Shown here piece by piece: positions 12,833-20,464 of a stretch of 21,375 nucleotides of DNA (its first letter is position 1; each line of letters opens with the position of its first letter). Location of the stretch: assembly GCA_964579415.1 (NCBI GenBank), contig CAZOGW010000045.1, positions 1 through 21,375 of the forward strand, given 5' to 3'. The DNA is from CAZOGW01 sp964579415. GTDB taxonomy: Bacteria > Actinomycetota > Acidimicrobiia > Spongiisociales > UBA5794. Below the pieces are notes generated by a model that worked only from the letters and a program-made list of their open reading frames with translations, was not told where the DNA came from and did not search any database. Position numbers and translations under genes: made by a program.

Positions 12833-13555
12833 ATGGCTGTGGTGGAGATGAGAGACGTCCACAAGGATTACCCGGGGGTGCGAGCCCTCGACGGTATCGA
12901 CCTGCAGGTGCGGCGCGGCGAGATCGTCGCCATCCTGGGACCCAACGGCGCCGGGAAGACGACGGCATTCGAGCTGCTGCTGGGCCTGGCCCGGCCCAGC
13001 TCGGGCACCGTGGAGGTGCTGGGCAGCGCTCCGGGGGCGCAGCCGGGGCGGATCGGGGCGATGATGCAAGGCGCCGGGCTGCCCGAGCAGACCACGGTGC
13101 GGGAACTGGTGCGGCTGATCGGGCGTAGCTACCCGCAAGCGCACGACGTCGACGACGTGCTGGAGCGCACCGCCCTCGCCCGGCGCGCCGATCGCACCGT
13201 CACCCTGCTCTCGGGCGGGGAGCGGCAGCGGCTGCTGCTGGCACTGGCCCTGATCGGCGCACCCGACCTGCTGCTCCTCGACGAGCCCACCGCGGCGATG
13301 GATGTCGCCTCGCGCCGGGCCTTCTGGGACCAGGCCAGAGCCAGCGCCGGGGACGGCGCCACCATCGTGTTCGCCACCCACGACCTGGCCGAGGCATCGG
13401 CGATGGCCCAGCGGGTGCTGGTGATGGACGCCGGCAGGGTGGTCGTCGATTCGACCCCCGAAGAACTGACCGACGGCGGCCGCGAGGATCTCGAAGAGGT
13501 CTTCCTGGCGCTCACCCGTGAGGTGTCCGCCGCCGATGAGGAAGGAGACCTGTGA
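12833..13555 (+). CDS. ABC transporter ATP-binding protein (ABC-2 exporter type)
   Basis: The 240-aa protein has Walker A GPNGAGKT (36-43), Q-loop Q79, signature LSGGE (126-130), Walker B LLLLDE (146-151) and the switch histidine H183 in FATHDL. It powers the membrane partner encoded next, probably as a homodimer on the inner side of the membrane. AAGGAG stands 7 nt before the ATG. It is divergent from the DesK/LuxR pair, a common arrangement for antimicrobial- or lipid-stress exporters. The substrate is not readable. Confidence 0.95.
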   Translation: MAVVEMRDVHKDYPGVRALDGIDLQVRRGEIVAILGPNGAGKTTAFELLLGLARPSSGTVEVLGSAPGAQPGRIGAMMQGAGLPEQTTVRELVRLIGRSYPQAHDVDDVLERTALARRADRTVTLLSGGERQRLLLALALIGAPDLLLLDEPTAAMDVASRRAFWDQARASAGDGATIVFATHDLAEASAMAQRVLVMDAGRVVVDSTPEELTDGGREDLEEVFLALTREVSAADEEGDL

Positions 13556-14409
13556 TGACTGCACGATCGGCCGCACCGAACATCGACCACCCGACCCGCC
13601 GCCTGCCGCAGCCCAACGGCGGCCGCCCCGGCCTGCTCTGGCTGCACACGGTGACGTCACTGCGCTCCAGCTTCCGCAGCGTCGAGTTCGCCGTGGGAGC
13701 AGTGGCCATCCCGGTGCTGCTCTACGCCATGTTCGGACTGCCCAACGCCTCCAACCTGCTCCCCGGAGGAACCCGCATCGGGGCCGCCATGATGGTCTCG
13801 CTGGCCTCCTACGGGGTGGTGTCACTGGCGATCTTCACCTTCGGAGAGGACGTCGCCAAGGAACGGGGACGGGGCTGGACCCGCACCATGCGGGCGACAC
13901 CGCTCCCCATCGGCATCCACCTGGCGGGCAAGTCGCTCACCGCGGTGGCCCACGCCACCCTCATCGTGGCGGCGATGACCCTGCTGGCGTCGACAGTCGG
14001 CGGTGTCACCCTGTCACCGGGGGCGTGGCTCGCCTTCTTCGGCACCATGATCGGCGGGGTGCTGCTCTTCAGCACGCTGGGCTTCGCCATAGCCTTCCTG
14101 GCACGTCCCCGGGCGGCGACCGTGGTCGCCAACCTGATCTTCCTTCCCCTGGCCTTCGCCTCCGGCTTCTTCATGCCGCTGGGAGAACTCCCCGACGTGG
14201 TCGGGCAGGTGGCACGCTTCCTCCCCACGTTCCACTTCGGGCAACTCGCCTACCGCCTGGTGATGCCCCTCGGCGACGTCGCCGAGTTCACCGGCGCCGC
14301 TAATCGCCCGGTGTGGGTGCACCTGGCCTGGGTGCTGGGAAGCGCCGCGGTGCTGGGCACGGTGGCGCTGCTGGCGGCACGACGGGAGGCGGTGACCCGG
14401 CGGCGGTGA
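13555..14409 (+). CDS. ABC-2 type transporter permease
   Basis: The 284-aa protein has about six hydrophobic segments, starting after a roughly 40-residue polar N-terminus. It carries the ABC-2 membrane pattern, with a cytoplasmic-type ERGRGWTRTMRATPLP coupling stretch and the FLPLAFASGFFMPLGELP region before the last helices. The ATG at 13555 shares one base with the TGA of the ATPase gene and has AGGAG 7 nt upstream; a GTG 3 nt earlier is possible. It forms the channel of the exporter. It is followed by two hairpins. Confidence 0.93.
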   Translation: MTARSAAPNIDHPTRRLPQPNGGRPGLLWLHTVTSLRSSFRSVEFAVGAVAIPVLLYAMFGLPNASNLLPGGTRIGAAMMVSLASYGVVSLAIFTFGEDVAKERGRGWTRTMRATPLPIGIHLAGKSLTAVAHATLIVAAMTLLASTVGGVTLSPGAWLAFFGTMIGGVLLFSTLGFAIAFLARPRAATVVANLIFLPLAFASGFFMPLGELPDVVGQVARFLPTFHFGQLAYRLVMPLGDVAEFTGAANRPVWVHLAWVLGSAAVLGTVALLAARREAVTRRR

Positions 14410-14436
14410 GGAGGACGGAACGGACGCGAGAAGAGG

Positions 14437-14475
14437 GGGTGGCAGGCCGGGGCGGATCGGTCCGGCCTGCCACCC
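14437..14475. terminator. Strong perfect hairpin between convergent genes
   Basis: GGGTGGCAGGCCGG (14437-14450) pairs perfectly with CCGGCCTGCCACCC (14462-14475) around an 11-nt loop. It lies between the stop of the permease gene and the stop of the convergent secreted-repeat gene. The T-run is short (GCTTTC), but the 14-bp GC stem is a credible bidirectional terminator. Confidence 0.8.
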
Positions 14476-14483
14476 GCTTTCGG

Positions 14484-14504
14484 TTCGCACCGGTCAGGTG
14501 CGAA
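14484..14504. terminator. Second hairpin between convergent genes
   Basis: TTCGCACC (14484-14491) pairs perfectly with GGTGCGAA (14497-14504) around a 5-nt loop. It is closer to the stop of the minus-strand gene at 14520 and probably serves that gene. Confidence 0.6.
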
Positions 14505-14519
14505 GGCGGCAGCGCTGAT

Positions 14520-15209
14520 TCACTTGTTGCGGATGACCCTGCCCGGACCATTCTCCTCGGCGTCACCCTTCAGGGTTGCGCCCTTGTAGATGACGATGTT
14601 GCCGTTGCTGCGCTCGATGGCGTTGCCGTCGACGTAGCCCTTGATGAGGATGTGGCCGGTGCCCCACTCCTCGGCGTTGCCGTCGAGGTAGCCGTTCACC
14701 CTCAGGTTTCCGGTGCCACGCTCGATGGCGTTGCCGTCGACCGTGGCGCCCTTGGTGATGAGCAGTTGGCCGGCGCCGCGCTCTTCGGCGTTGCCGTCGA
14801 CCTTGCCGGCCACCCGGATCTGGCCACTGCCGTGCTCCTCGGCATTGCCCTTGATGTAGCCCTTCCTGGTGACGTTGATCCGACCGCGATCGCGTTCGGT
14901 GACGTTGCCCTCGACCAACCCGTCGATGCGGACGTGGCCGCTGCCCTTCTCGGTGAGGTTGCCCTTGATGGTGCCGTTGCCGTACACCCGCACGCCGCCC
15001 TTGCCGGTCTGGGTCACGTTGCCGTCGATGGTTCCCCTGACGCTGAGGATGCCGTTGCGGACGGTCACGTCGGCGTCGATCGTCCTACCGGCGGGCACGG
15101 TGTAGTTGCCGTTGACGACGATCTTGTCGTCGGCCAACGCCGCCCCGGGGAAGCCGGCGAATGCCGTCCCCGCCACCGCCATCACCGCCATGGTCTTCCT
15201 GAGTCGCAT
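14520..15209 (-). CDS. Secreted beta-helix-like repeat protein
   Basis: The 229-aa protein begins with a clear Sec signal peptide (MRLRK, hydrophobic core, ALA cleavage site about 26/27). From about residue 55 to the end it is nearly all repeats built around (D/K)GN(V/A)xExGxGx(I/V)x(I/V)xG; the Gly-Asn pairs stand at 63, 83, 101, 121, 139, 159, 177, 195 and, as Gly-Asp, 215. Turns of 18-20 residues fit a right-handed parallel beta-helix, similar in style to bactofilins, but this protein is exported and has no membrane anchor or catalytic site. Possible roles are a surface fibre, matrix or cell-wall scaffold. AAAGGAGA stands 5-6 nt before the ATG. It is a single-gene unit with its own terminator. 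Confidence 0.88.
   Translation of the reverse strand: MRLRKTMAVMAVAGTAFAGFPGAALADDKIVVNGNYTVPAGRTIDADVTVRNGILSVRGTIDGNVTQTGKGGVRVYGNGTIKGNLTEKGSGHVRIDGLVEGNVTERDRGRINVTRKGYIKGNAEEHGSGQIRVAGKVDGNAEERGAGQLLITKGATVDGNAIERGTGNLRVNGYLDGNAEEWGTGHILIKGYVDGNAIERSNGNIVIYKGATLKGDAEENGPGRVIRNK
14523..15032 (-). repeat. Coding repeats, period alternating 60 and 54 nt
   Basis: This stretch encodes residues 60-229 of the secreted protein. Successive Gly-Asn anchors are 20, 18, 20, 18, 20, 18, 18 and 20 residues apart, so the basic unit seems to be a 38-residue pair. The DNA also repeats visibly, for example GGCGTTGCCGTCGA several times on the plus strand. Confidence 0.85.
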
Positions 15210-15416
15210 GTCGTTCTCCTTTCAGGATCTTGCTCCATGTTCCCGTCCGGCGATGAGATCAGGATGAGGCGCTCATGAGACATCCTTCACAATGTGCTGT
15301 GCGTGCCGCGGATGACCCGGCAGGATCGTTCCAAGTAAAGGTGGGATAGGCCGCGCGGGCGGGCGTCGCGGAGGCGATCCCGGATAGCATGACCGGCTCG
15401 TGAGGGAGGAGTGAAG

Positions 15417-16313
15417 GTGAAGATCGGGGTGCAGTTACCGGAGGTCGAGCGGCCGGTCCGCTGGAGTGAGGTGCGTCAGATCGCCCGCACCGCCGAGGCG
15501 GTCGGGTTCGACTCGGTCTGGGTGGGTGACCACCTGCTCTACCGGGACGACGACCAGGGGGTGCGCGGCCCCTGGGAGGCGTGGTCGGTGCTGGCGGCGC
15601 TGGGGGAGGCCACCGAGCGGGTCCTCATCGGCCCGCTGGTGGCGGCGACCGCCTTCCACAACCCGGCCATGCTGGCGAAGAAGGCCGCCACCGTCGACGA
15701 GATCTCGGGTGGGCGGTTGGTCCTCGGGCTGGGGGCGGGCTGGAACCGGACAGAATTCGACGCCTACGGGTTCCCCTACGACCACCGGGTGAAGCGGTTC
15801 GCCGAGGCGTTCACCATCATCCGCACCCTGCTCCGGGACGGGAGCATCGACTTCTCCGGGGAGTTCTTCCGGCTGCGGGAGATGGAGCTGGTTCCGGGAG
15901 CCCGTCCCGGGCTGCCGCTCCTCATCGGATCCAACGGCCCCCGCGTCCTGCGGCTGGCGCTCCCTCACGTGAACCTGTGGAACACCTGGTACACCTCCTA
16001 CGGGAACGACCCCGGCCGGCTCGCCGAGCTGGTCGCCTTCGTCGACGACACCGCCCGTGAGGTGGGCCGGAAGCCGTCGAAGGTCGTCAAGACGGCGGCG
16101 GTGTACGTGCAGATGGACGAGGGTACCGGCCGCAACCCGGGCGACCCCGCCAAGCAGGCACGACCGGTGGCCGGCCCCCCCGAAGTCATGGCCGAGCAAC
16201 TGAGCCGCTTCGCCCGTGCCGGCGTGGATCACCTCCAGCTCGTCGTCGACCCCATCACCGCCGACGCCGTGGAGCGCCTCAGCGCGGTAGTGGCGCTGCT
16301 GCCGGAGGACTAG
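15417..16313 (+). CDS. LLM-class (luciferase-like) flavin/F420-dependent oxidoreductase
   Basis: The protein is 298 aa from the GTG at 15417, chosen because GGAGGA (15405-15410) is 6 nt upstream; the earlier GTG at 15411 would touch it. The TIM-barrel luciferase-like family is shown by the start KIGVQLPEVE, FDSVWVGDHLLY (about 34-45), the segment FHNPAMLAKKAATVDEISGGRLVLGLGAGWNRTEFDAYGFP, LPLLIGSNGPRVLRLA and the late VDHLQLVVDP. The family transfers hydride with F420 or FMN; in actinomycetes many members use F420, but the substrate and cofactor are not fixed by the sequence. It appears to be a single gene with a possible TAGCAT -10 box at 15385-15390. Confidence 0.92.
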   Translation: MKIGVQLPEVERPVRWSEVRQIARTAEAVGFDSVWVGDHLLYRDDDQGVRGPWEAWSVLAALGEATERVLIGPLVAATAFHNPAMLAKKAATVDEISGGRLVLGLGAGWNRTEFDAYGFPYDHRVKRFAEAFTIIRTLLRDGSIDFSGEFFRLREMELVPGARPGLPLLIGSNGPRVLRLALPHVNLWNTWYTSYGNDPGRLAELVAFVDDTAREVGRKPSKVVKTAAVYVQMDEGTGRNPGDPAKQARPVAGPPEVMAEQLSRFARAGVDHLQLVVDPITADAVERLSAVVALLPED

Positions 16314-16316
16314 CGG

Positions 16317-16345
16317 TATGGTAGTATGGCTGCCTTATGGCAGCC
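16317..16345 (+). promoter_or_regulatory. vapB promoter with inverted repeat over the start codon
   Basis: TAGTAT (16322-16327) is a -10-like box only 9 nt before the ATG at 16337, and there is no ribosome site. GGCTGCC (16328-16334) and GGCAGCC (16339-16345) form a perfect inverted repeat with loop TTAT that contains the start codon. TATGG occurs three times (16317, 16325 and 16336). It fits an autoregulatory operator for the ribbon-helix-helix antitoxin, or an mRNA hairpin. Confidence 0.6.
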
Positions 16346-16621
16346 GTTAAGATGACCTTCAGCCTCGACGAAGCAACGGCTTCGACGCTGCGCCGCACGG
16401 CGGAGTCCCTGCGTAAGTCGAAGAGTGAGGTGGTGCGGGAAGCGATCCTCGACTACTCCGAGCGGGTGGGCCGCCTCACCGAAGCCGAGAAGCGCCGGCT
16501 TCTCGAGGCGTTCGACGAACTGGTTCCGGCGATACCTTCCCGCCCCCAGGACGAGGTTGACCGGGAGCTCGACGCCATCCGCGAGGCGAGGCGAGGGGGC
16601 GGGAGACTCCACCCGTCGTGA
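16337..16621 (+). CDS. vapB: Ribbon-helix-helix antitoxin, VapB-like
   Basis: The 94-aa protein starts with a ribbon-helix-helix DNA-binding domain (VKMTFSLDEATASTLRRTAESLRKSKSEVVREAILDY, about 4-40) and ends with a charged, probably flexible tail that would wrap the toxin. In type II systems it neutralises the toxin and represses its own promoter. The GTG of the PIN toxin overlaps its TGA. An ATG at 16352 is an alternative start. Confidence 0.88.
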   Translation: MAAVKMTFSLDEATASTLRRTAESLRKSKSEVVREAILDYSERVGRLTEAEKRRLLEAFDELVPAIPSRPQDEVDRELDAIREARRGGGRLHPS

Positions 16622-16989
16622 TCACCCTCGATACCTCCGTCCTGGTCCACAGCCTGACCGGGGACAAGCTCTCGGCACCGGCAATGCGTTCACGGATCGC
16701 CGCCGGCGAGAGGATGGCGCTGCCCACACTTGTTCTCTATGAATGGTGGCGTGGCCCCAGGAGGAACGAGGAGCTGATCGCCCAGGAGGCGCTCTTCCCC
16801 TCCGCTGAGTCGCTGCCCTTCGGGGCGGAGGAGGCGGAGGTCGCGGCACGCCTCTATGGGTTGGTTTCTCGCCCACGCGGCCGGGAGATCGATCTCGCCA
16901 TCGCCGCCGTCGCCCTCAGCCGCGGCGCCCGCCTGTGGACGCTGAATCCGGGTGACTTCGCCGACATCCCCGACCTGGTGCTGGTCTAA
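16618..16989 (+). CDS. vapC: PIN-domain toxin, VapC-like
   Basis: The 123-aa length is typical of VapC. Acidic active-site residues of the PIN fold are visible: D5 (ITLDTSVLVH), E42 (LYEWWRG), D92 (GREIDLAIAA), and the C-terminal TLNPGDF (N110, D113). It is expected to be a Mg2+-dependent RNase that cuts tRNA or rRNA when free of antitoxin. The GTG start overlaps the antitoxin stop (GTGA). It appears intact. Confidence 0.92.
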   Translation: MITLDTSVLVHSLTGDKLSAPAMRSRIAAGERMALPTLVLYEWWRGPRRNEELIAQEALFPSAESLPFGAEEAEVAARLYGLVSRPRGREIDLAIAAVALSRGARLWTLNPGDFADIPDLVLV

Positions 16990-17026
16990 CGACGGCACCG
17001 TCGGACTGCGAACCTTCACGGCGGCG

Positions 17027-17068
17027 CCGGTGTACCGGTTGACACCGGATCAGGGCGGCTGGTAGCTG
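17027..17068 (+). promoter_or_regulatory. Candidate promoter of the 1009-aa protein gene
   Basis: A perfect -35 TTGACA (17039-17044) is 18 bp before a poor -10, TAGCTG (17063-17068). The -35 is overlapped by an inverted repeat CCGGTGT (17027-17033) / ACACCGG (17042-17048), which could be an operator or the end of the vapBC transcript. The weak -10 keeps this tentative. Confidence 0.35.
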
Positions 17069-17130
17069 CTGGAACCGCAAGGCGGGTCTCGATCGTTTGT
17101 ACAGCGACCCGGTCGAAGGGAGGGAGCGCT

Positions 17131-20100
17131 GTGGCCAATCGTGCCAGACGTGCTTCTCCAGTTGGTGTCTCGGCGTCGGCGGTGCGTCCCGTCGAGCCCG
17201 ACACCGGCTCGCCCCGGCACGGGCACGGTGGGCCGCCGGGTGATGGGCCCGGAGGGTGGCGGGGGCTGACGGCGGCAGTGGCGCTGTGTGCGGTGGTCGG
17301 CGTCGGTTTCGTCCTTGCCCGCTTCCAGTCGACCGACGAGCCGGTGATTCCAGCGCCGACCACCACGATGCCGGAGACGCCGCAGCCACCGAGCCTGCAA
17401 ACTCATATGGACCCGGACGGACGCTTCCGAGTCGGGTATCCGGAGGGCTGGAACATCGAGACCGAAGACGTCACTCCTCAGGGCGGCTTCACCGACCTGG
17501 TCGCCGCAGGCACCTTCGAGATGCGCCCCAGCATCGACATGTGCGTCCATGTTCCGGCACAGCTGGAGGACATGGGCCCGGACGACGCCTTCGTGTGGAT
17601 CGAGCAGGGGATGAGGAACTGGGAAGGACCGCCGCGTCCGGGGTCCTTCGGCGACCTGGCGAGCGGGGTGGACGAGAACCTCGACGCGTACGAGTGCCTC
17701 ACCCCGGAGGGCAGGTCCGACGTGGGTGTCCTCCACTACTTCTCGTTCAGTCAGGCGGGGAGCGGCTACTGGGGAGTGATCGCCGCCGGGCGGGATGCCC
17801 CGGCAGAGCGTGTCGCCGAGGCCGTGGCCGTCCTCGACAGCTTCGATCCGGCCATCCGCGCCGCACCGGGCCGCATCTTCTCCGCCCTGGGATGGGACGG
17901 GGAACGCCTGCTGACGATCAGCACGGTGCGACCCGGGCCCCAGCCTCCCGACCTGGGGACGGTGCGGGCCTTCGATCCCGACTCGAGGGAATTGCTCGCC
18001 GAGACGGAAGTCCTGGGAGCGCCGGTGCTGGTCGCCGGTGACTCCGGGAACATATGGGTGGCCCACTGGGCGACCGGCCGCCTGACGCGGATCGACCGTG
18101 AGAGCAGCGAAGCGGTCGGCACGTTGTTCTTCACCCTTCCCTTCGACGTCGGCGGGCCGGACGGCGTGACGTTCGTGCCCAACGGCCTTGCCGCCGAGGA
18201 CGGGACGGTGTGGATCCTCGCCGCCCGTGGTGCTCTCGCCGAGTACCGGGACGTCGAACGCGGGGGCGTCGAGCCGGGCTTGATCGTCCACGATCTACGG
18301 ATGGACGACCGGCTCCACGACCTTGCCGTCGTGGACGGCGTTCCCTGGGTGGCGTCGGGCCGGGCCGTGTACGGCGTCGAGGCCGGGAGCATCGTCACCG
18401 TCGAACTGGATCATGCCGCCCAGTCGCTGGGAACCGACGGTGGGCAGCTCCTCGTATCCGGCCCCGATCCCGACGGGCGGTCCCAGGTGAGCGTCGTCGA
18501 TACCCGCGCCCGCCAGGTGGTGGCAGGCTTCGACATAGAAGGCGACGTGGCCGAGCCGGTCACCGTCGAGGGCGTCACCGGTGTCCTCGATGCCGGCGGG
18601 GTGTTGCACACCGCCGGCGGCGAGGCGTGGCAGACAGACGCCGTATCGTGGACGGCGACCGTACAGGCCGGTCCCGAGCTGTGGGCGGCGATCGGCGGCG
18701 GGTCGTCGCTACTGGACGTGCGTCTCATCGGCGAGTACCGGCCCGGTGAGGAGGACGTTCCACCGGTCGCGGCGACCGCCGTGCCAGGCGATGCCCTCAC
18801 CGGGTTCAGCCTGGTAGCCGATCCTGAAGACCGGTTCCGGTTGGCCGTTCCGACAGGCTGGGGGATGGCGAGCGAGTCGCTGTCGCCCCTGGGAGGTGCC
18901 GGAGGCCAACTGTTCGCCGTCGGCACATTCGAGATGCGCCCCAGCCTCGAGGACTGCGTCCACATCCCGGCGCAGGCCGTCGAGGACATGGGTCCCGAGG
19001 ACGCCTTCGTCTGGGTCGAGGAGGGCGGGTCCGCCGGACCGGCGGGCGCCGACCAGCCGAGCTCGTTCGCCGAACTGATCGACGGAGTCGACGAATCGAG
19101 CATGCCCTATTGGTGCCTTACACCTGCGGGCAGAACAGACCTGGGCGTCCTGCAGTGGATAACGTTCACACGCGCCGGTCGCGGGTTCTACGCCATCGTC
19201 GCCGTCGGCCGGGACGCGCCCGCCTCGCGTGTGACCGAGGCCGTCACCGTCCTCGACAGCTTCGACCCGCCGCTGCGCCTCGGCCTCGGCCGCGAGGTGA
19301 CCGACCTTGCCTGGGACGGGAGCCTGCTGTGGGCGATCACCGGCGTGGCAGTCGGAGACGGGCCGCCGGAGCGGGGCATCGTGACAGGCATCGATCCCGT
19401 CACGGGCGCCCATCACGCCACGTTGTCGCTCCCGGGCACGCCGACACTCGTGGCAGGGGACCCCGAGGCCGTCTGGGTGGCGCACTGGACCACGGGCCAC
19501 CTGACCCGGCTCGACCGTGACAGCGGTCGCGTCGATGCGGAGGTGGAGCTGGAACTTCCCTTCGACGTGGGCGGACCCGATGGCACCAAGTTCCTGCCCA
19601 ACGCCCTGGTGGTGGACGGGGGCGTGGCGTGGGTGCTCACCGCCCGCGGTGCGCTCGCCGAGGTCAGGGACGGCGGCGAGGATGTCACGATCCACGAGCT
19701 GCGCACCGACGACCAGCTCCACGCCCTGGCCGTCGCTGCCGGCACGCCCTGGGTCGCGTCGGGTCAGGCCGCTTACCGGATCGACGGCGGGGAGCCGATC
19801 CCCGTGAGCCTTGACCACTTTGCCCAGTACCTGGGCACCGACGGCGCCCGGATCATCGTTGCCGGGCCGGTCCGCGGAGGTGGCACCCGGGTCACGTCGC
19901 TCGATGCCCGGACCGGCGACGTCGCCGGAGCCTTCGACGTGGCCGACGAGATCGCCGGCATCGTCACCATCGAGGGACTCACCGGCGCCCTCGACTCCGC
20001 CGGTGTCCTCCACATCGAGGAGGGCACGGTCGCCCTCACCGACTTCAGCCCCTCGGCGCAGCCCATGGTCCAGGCAGGTCCCGACCTGTATGTGACGACC

Positions 20101-20160
20101 CTGCCCGGCTCCGGGCTGCGCCGGGTCCGCCTCCTCGGTGTGCACGACTCCGAGCCGTAG
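17131..20160 (+). CDS. Membrane-anchored protein with two tandem ~450-aa units (predicted beta-propellers)
   Basis: The 1009-aa protein starts at GTG after GGGAGGGAG. A short cytoplasmic Gly/Pro-rich part is followed by one membrane helix (about 46-66, LTAAVALCAVVGVGFVLARF); the rest should be outside the cell. Unit 1 (about 87-540) and unit 2 (about 557-1007) are clear duplicates, offset by about 470 residues. Each starts with a domain carrying FRxxxPxGW, GTFEMRPS, two conserved cysteines (CVHxPAQ and CLTPxGR) and EDMGPxDAFVW, then GRDAPAxRVxEAVxVLDSFDP. Each continues with blade-like segments such as VWVAHWxTGxLTRxDR, PFDVGGPDG and ARGALAE. A six-blade propeller with a PsbP/DUF-like front domain is my inference. 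No named family or catalytic residue is recognised. It probably binds a ligand or protein at the surface. Confidence 0.88.
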   Translation: MANRARRASPVGVSASAVRPVEPDTGSPRHGHGGPPGDGPGGWRGLTAAVALCAVVGVGFVLARFQSTDEPVIPAPTTTMPETPQPPSLQTHMDPDGRFRVGYPEGWNIETEDVTPQGGFTDLVAAGTFEMRPSIDMCVHVPAQLEDMGPDDAFVWIEQGMRNWEGPPRPGSFGDLASGVDENLDAYECLTPEGRSDVGVLHYFSFSQAGSGYWGVIAAGRDAPAERVAEAVAVLDSFDPAIRAAPGRIFSALGWDGERLLTISTVRPGPQPPDLGTVRAFDPDSRELLAETEVLGAPVLVAGDSGNIWVAHWATGRLTRIDRESSEAVGTLFFTLPFDVGGPDGVTFVPNGLAAEDGTVWILAARGALAEYRDVERGGVEPGLIVHDLRMDDRLHDLAVVDGVPWVASGRAVYGVEAGSIVTVELDHAAQSLGTDGGQLLVSGPDPDGRSQVSVVDTRARQVVAGFDIEGDVAEPVTVEGVTGVLDAGGVLHTAGGEAWQTDAVSWTATVQAGPELWAAIGGGSSLLDVRLIGEYRPGEEDVPPVAATAVPGDALTGFSLVADPEDRFRLAVPTGWGMASESLSPLGGAGGQLFAVGTFEMRPSLEDCVHIPAQAVEDMGPEDAFVWVEEGGSAGPAGADQPSSFAELIDGVDESSMPYWCLTPAGRTDLGVLQWITFTRAGRGFYAIVAVGRDAPASRVTEAVTVLDSFDPPLRLGLGREVTDLAWDGSLLWAITGVAVGDGPPERGIVTGIDPVTGAHHATLSLPGTPTLVAGDPEAVWVAHWTTGHLTRLDRDSGRVDAEVELELPFDVGGPDGTKFLPNALVVDGGVAWVLTARGALAEVRDGGEDVTIHELRTDDQLHALAVAAGTPWVASGQAAYRIDGGEPIPVSLDHFAQYLGTDGARIIVAGPVRGGGTRVTSLDARTGDVAGAFDVADEIAGIVTIEGLTGALDSAGVLHIEEGTVALTDFSPSAQPMVQAGPDLYVTTLPGSGLRRVRLLGVHDSEP
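17389..18750 (+). repeat. Internal duplication, unit 1
   Basis: This encodes residues about 87-540 of the 1009-aa protein and aligns end to end with unit 2. The DNA is also similar in places, such as the segments encoding GTFEMRPS. Confidence 0.85.
18799..20151 (+). repeat. Internal duplication, unit 2
   Basis: This encodes residues about 557-1007. It keeps both conserved cysteines and all main motifs of unit 1, joined to it by a short linker (about 541-556). Confidence 0.85.
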
Positions 20161-20172
20161 CCGGTCCCGGCG

Positions 20173-20391
20173 TCACATGTCGGGGAGTCGCTGGTACGGG
20201 TACGTGTCGCGGATCTTCCCGTTGAAGAAGGCGCCGGGGGACTCGGCCGCCATCAGCCCCTCGAACACTCGCCGCGGCACCGCGAAGTACCGGTACACGG
20301 GCCCGGTGGCGAGTTCCACCTCGAGCACATGCGTCGCCTCGTCGTGGCCGGCCGCGGTGATGAGAGACGAGGTGACGGGAATGCGATCCAC
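20173..20391 (-). CDS. KTSC-domain small protein
   Basis: The 72-aa protein matches the KTSC domain over its length: VTSSLITAAGHDEATHVLEVELATGPVYRYFAVPRRVFEGLMAAESPGAFFNGKIRDTYPYQRL. The usual 'S..i..vgYd..t..L.v.F..G..Y.Y..VP' pattern is clear, although the Lys-Thr-Ser-Cys stretch itself is not complete. The function of the family is unknown; it is often fused to lysyl-tRNA synthetase-like or nucleic-acid proteins. The GTG start has GGAGG about 9 nt upstream. It converges on the 1009-aa gene with a 12-bp gap. Confidence 0.85.
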   Translation of the reverse strand: MDRIPVTSSLITAAGHDEATHVLEVELATGPVYRYFAVPRRVFEGLMAAESPGAFFNGKIRDTYPYQRLPDM

Positions 20392-20433
20392 CCTTGCGCC
20401 CTCCGGGATGGCCTGTCCCAGACTCTAGGTATT

Positions 20434-20449
20434 TCCCCCGGAGGGGGGA
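20434..20449 (-). terminator. Short GC hairpin after the dioxygenase gene
   Basis: TCCCCC (20434-20439) pairs with the G-run ending in A (20443-20449) around GGA, with one spare G. CTAG tetramers flank it. It is short and lacks a T-run on the minus strand, so it is only a weak candidate. Confidence 0.35.
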
Positions 20450-20464
20450 GATGATCTAGGACCG

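Noticed and set aside
16990..17003. CGACGG-CA-CCGTCG after the vapC stop as a terminator
   Set aside because: The loop is only 2 nt (or the stem 5 bp) and there is no T-run, so it is too weak to list.
17050..20145. Minus-strand readings of 413 and 478 aa opposite the 1009-aa gene
   Set aside because: The plus strand has the ribosome site, membrane helix and duplicated domains. The minus frames show no recognisable domain.
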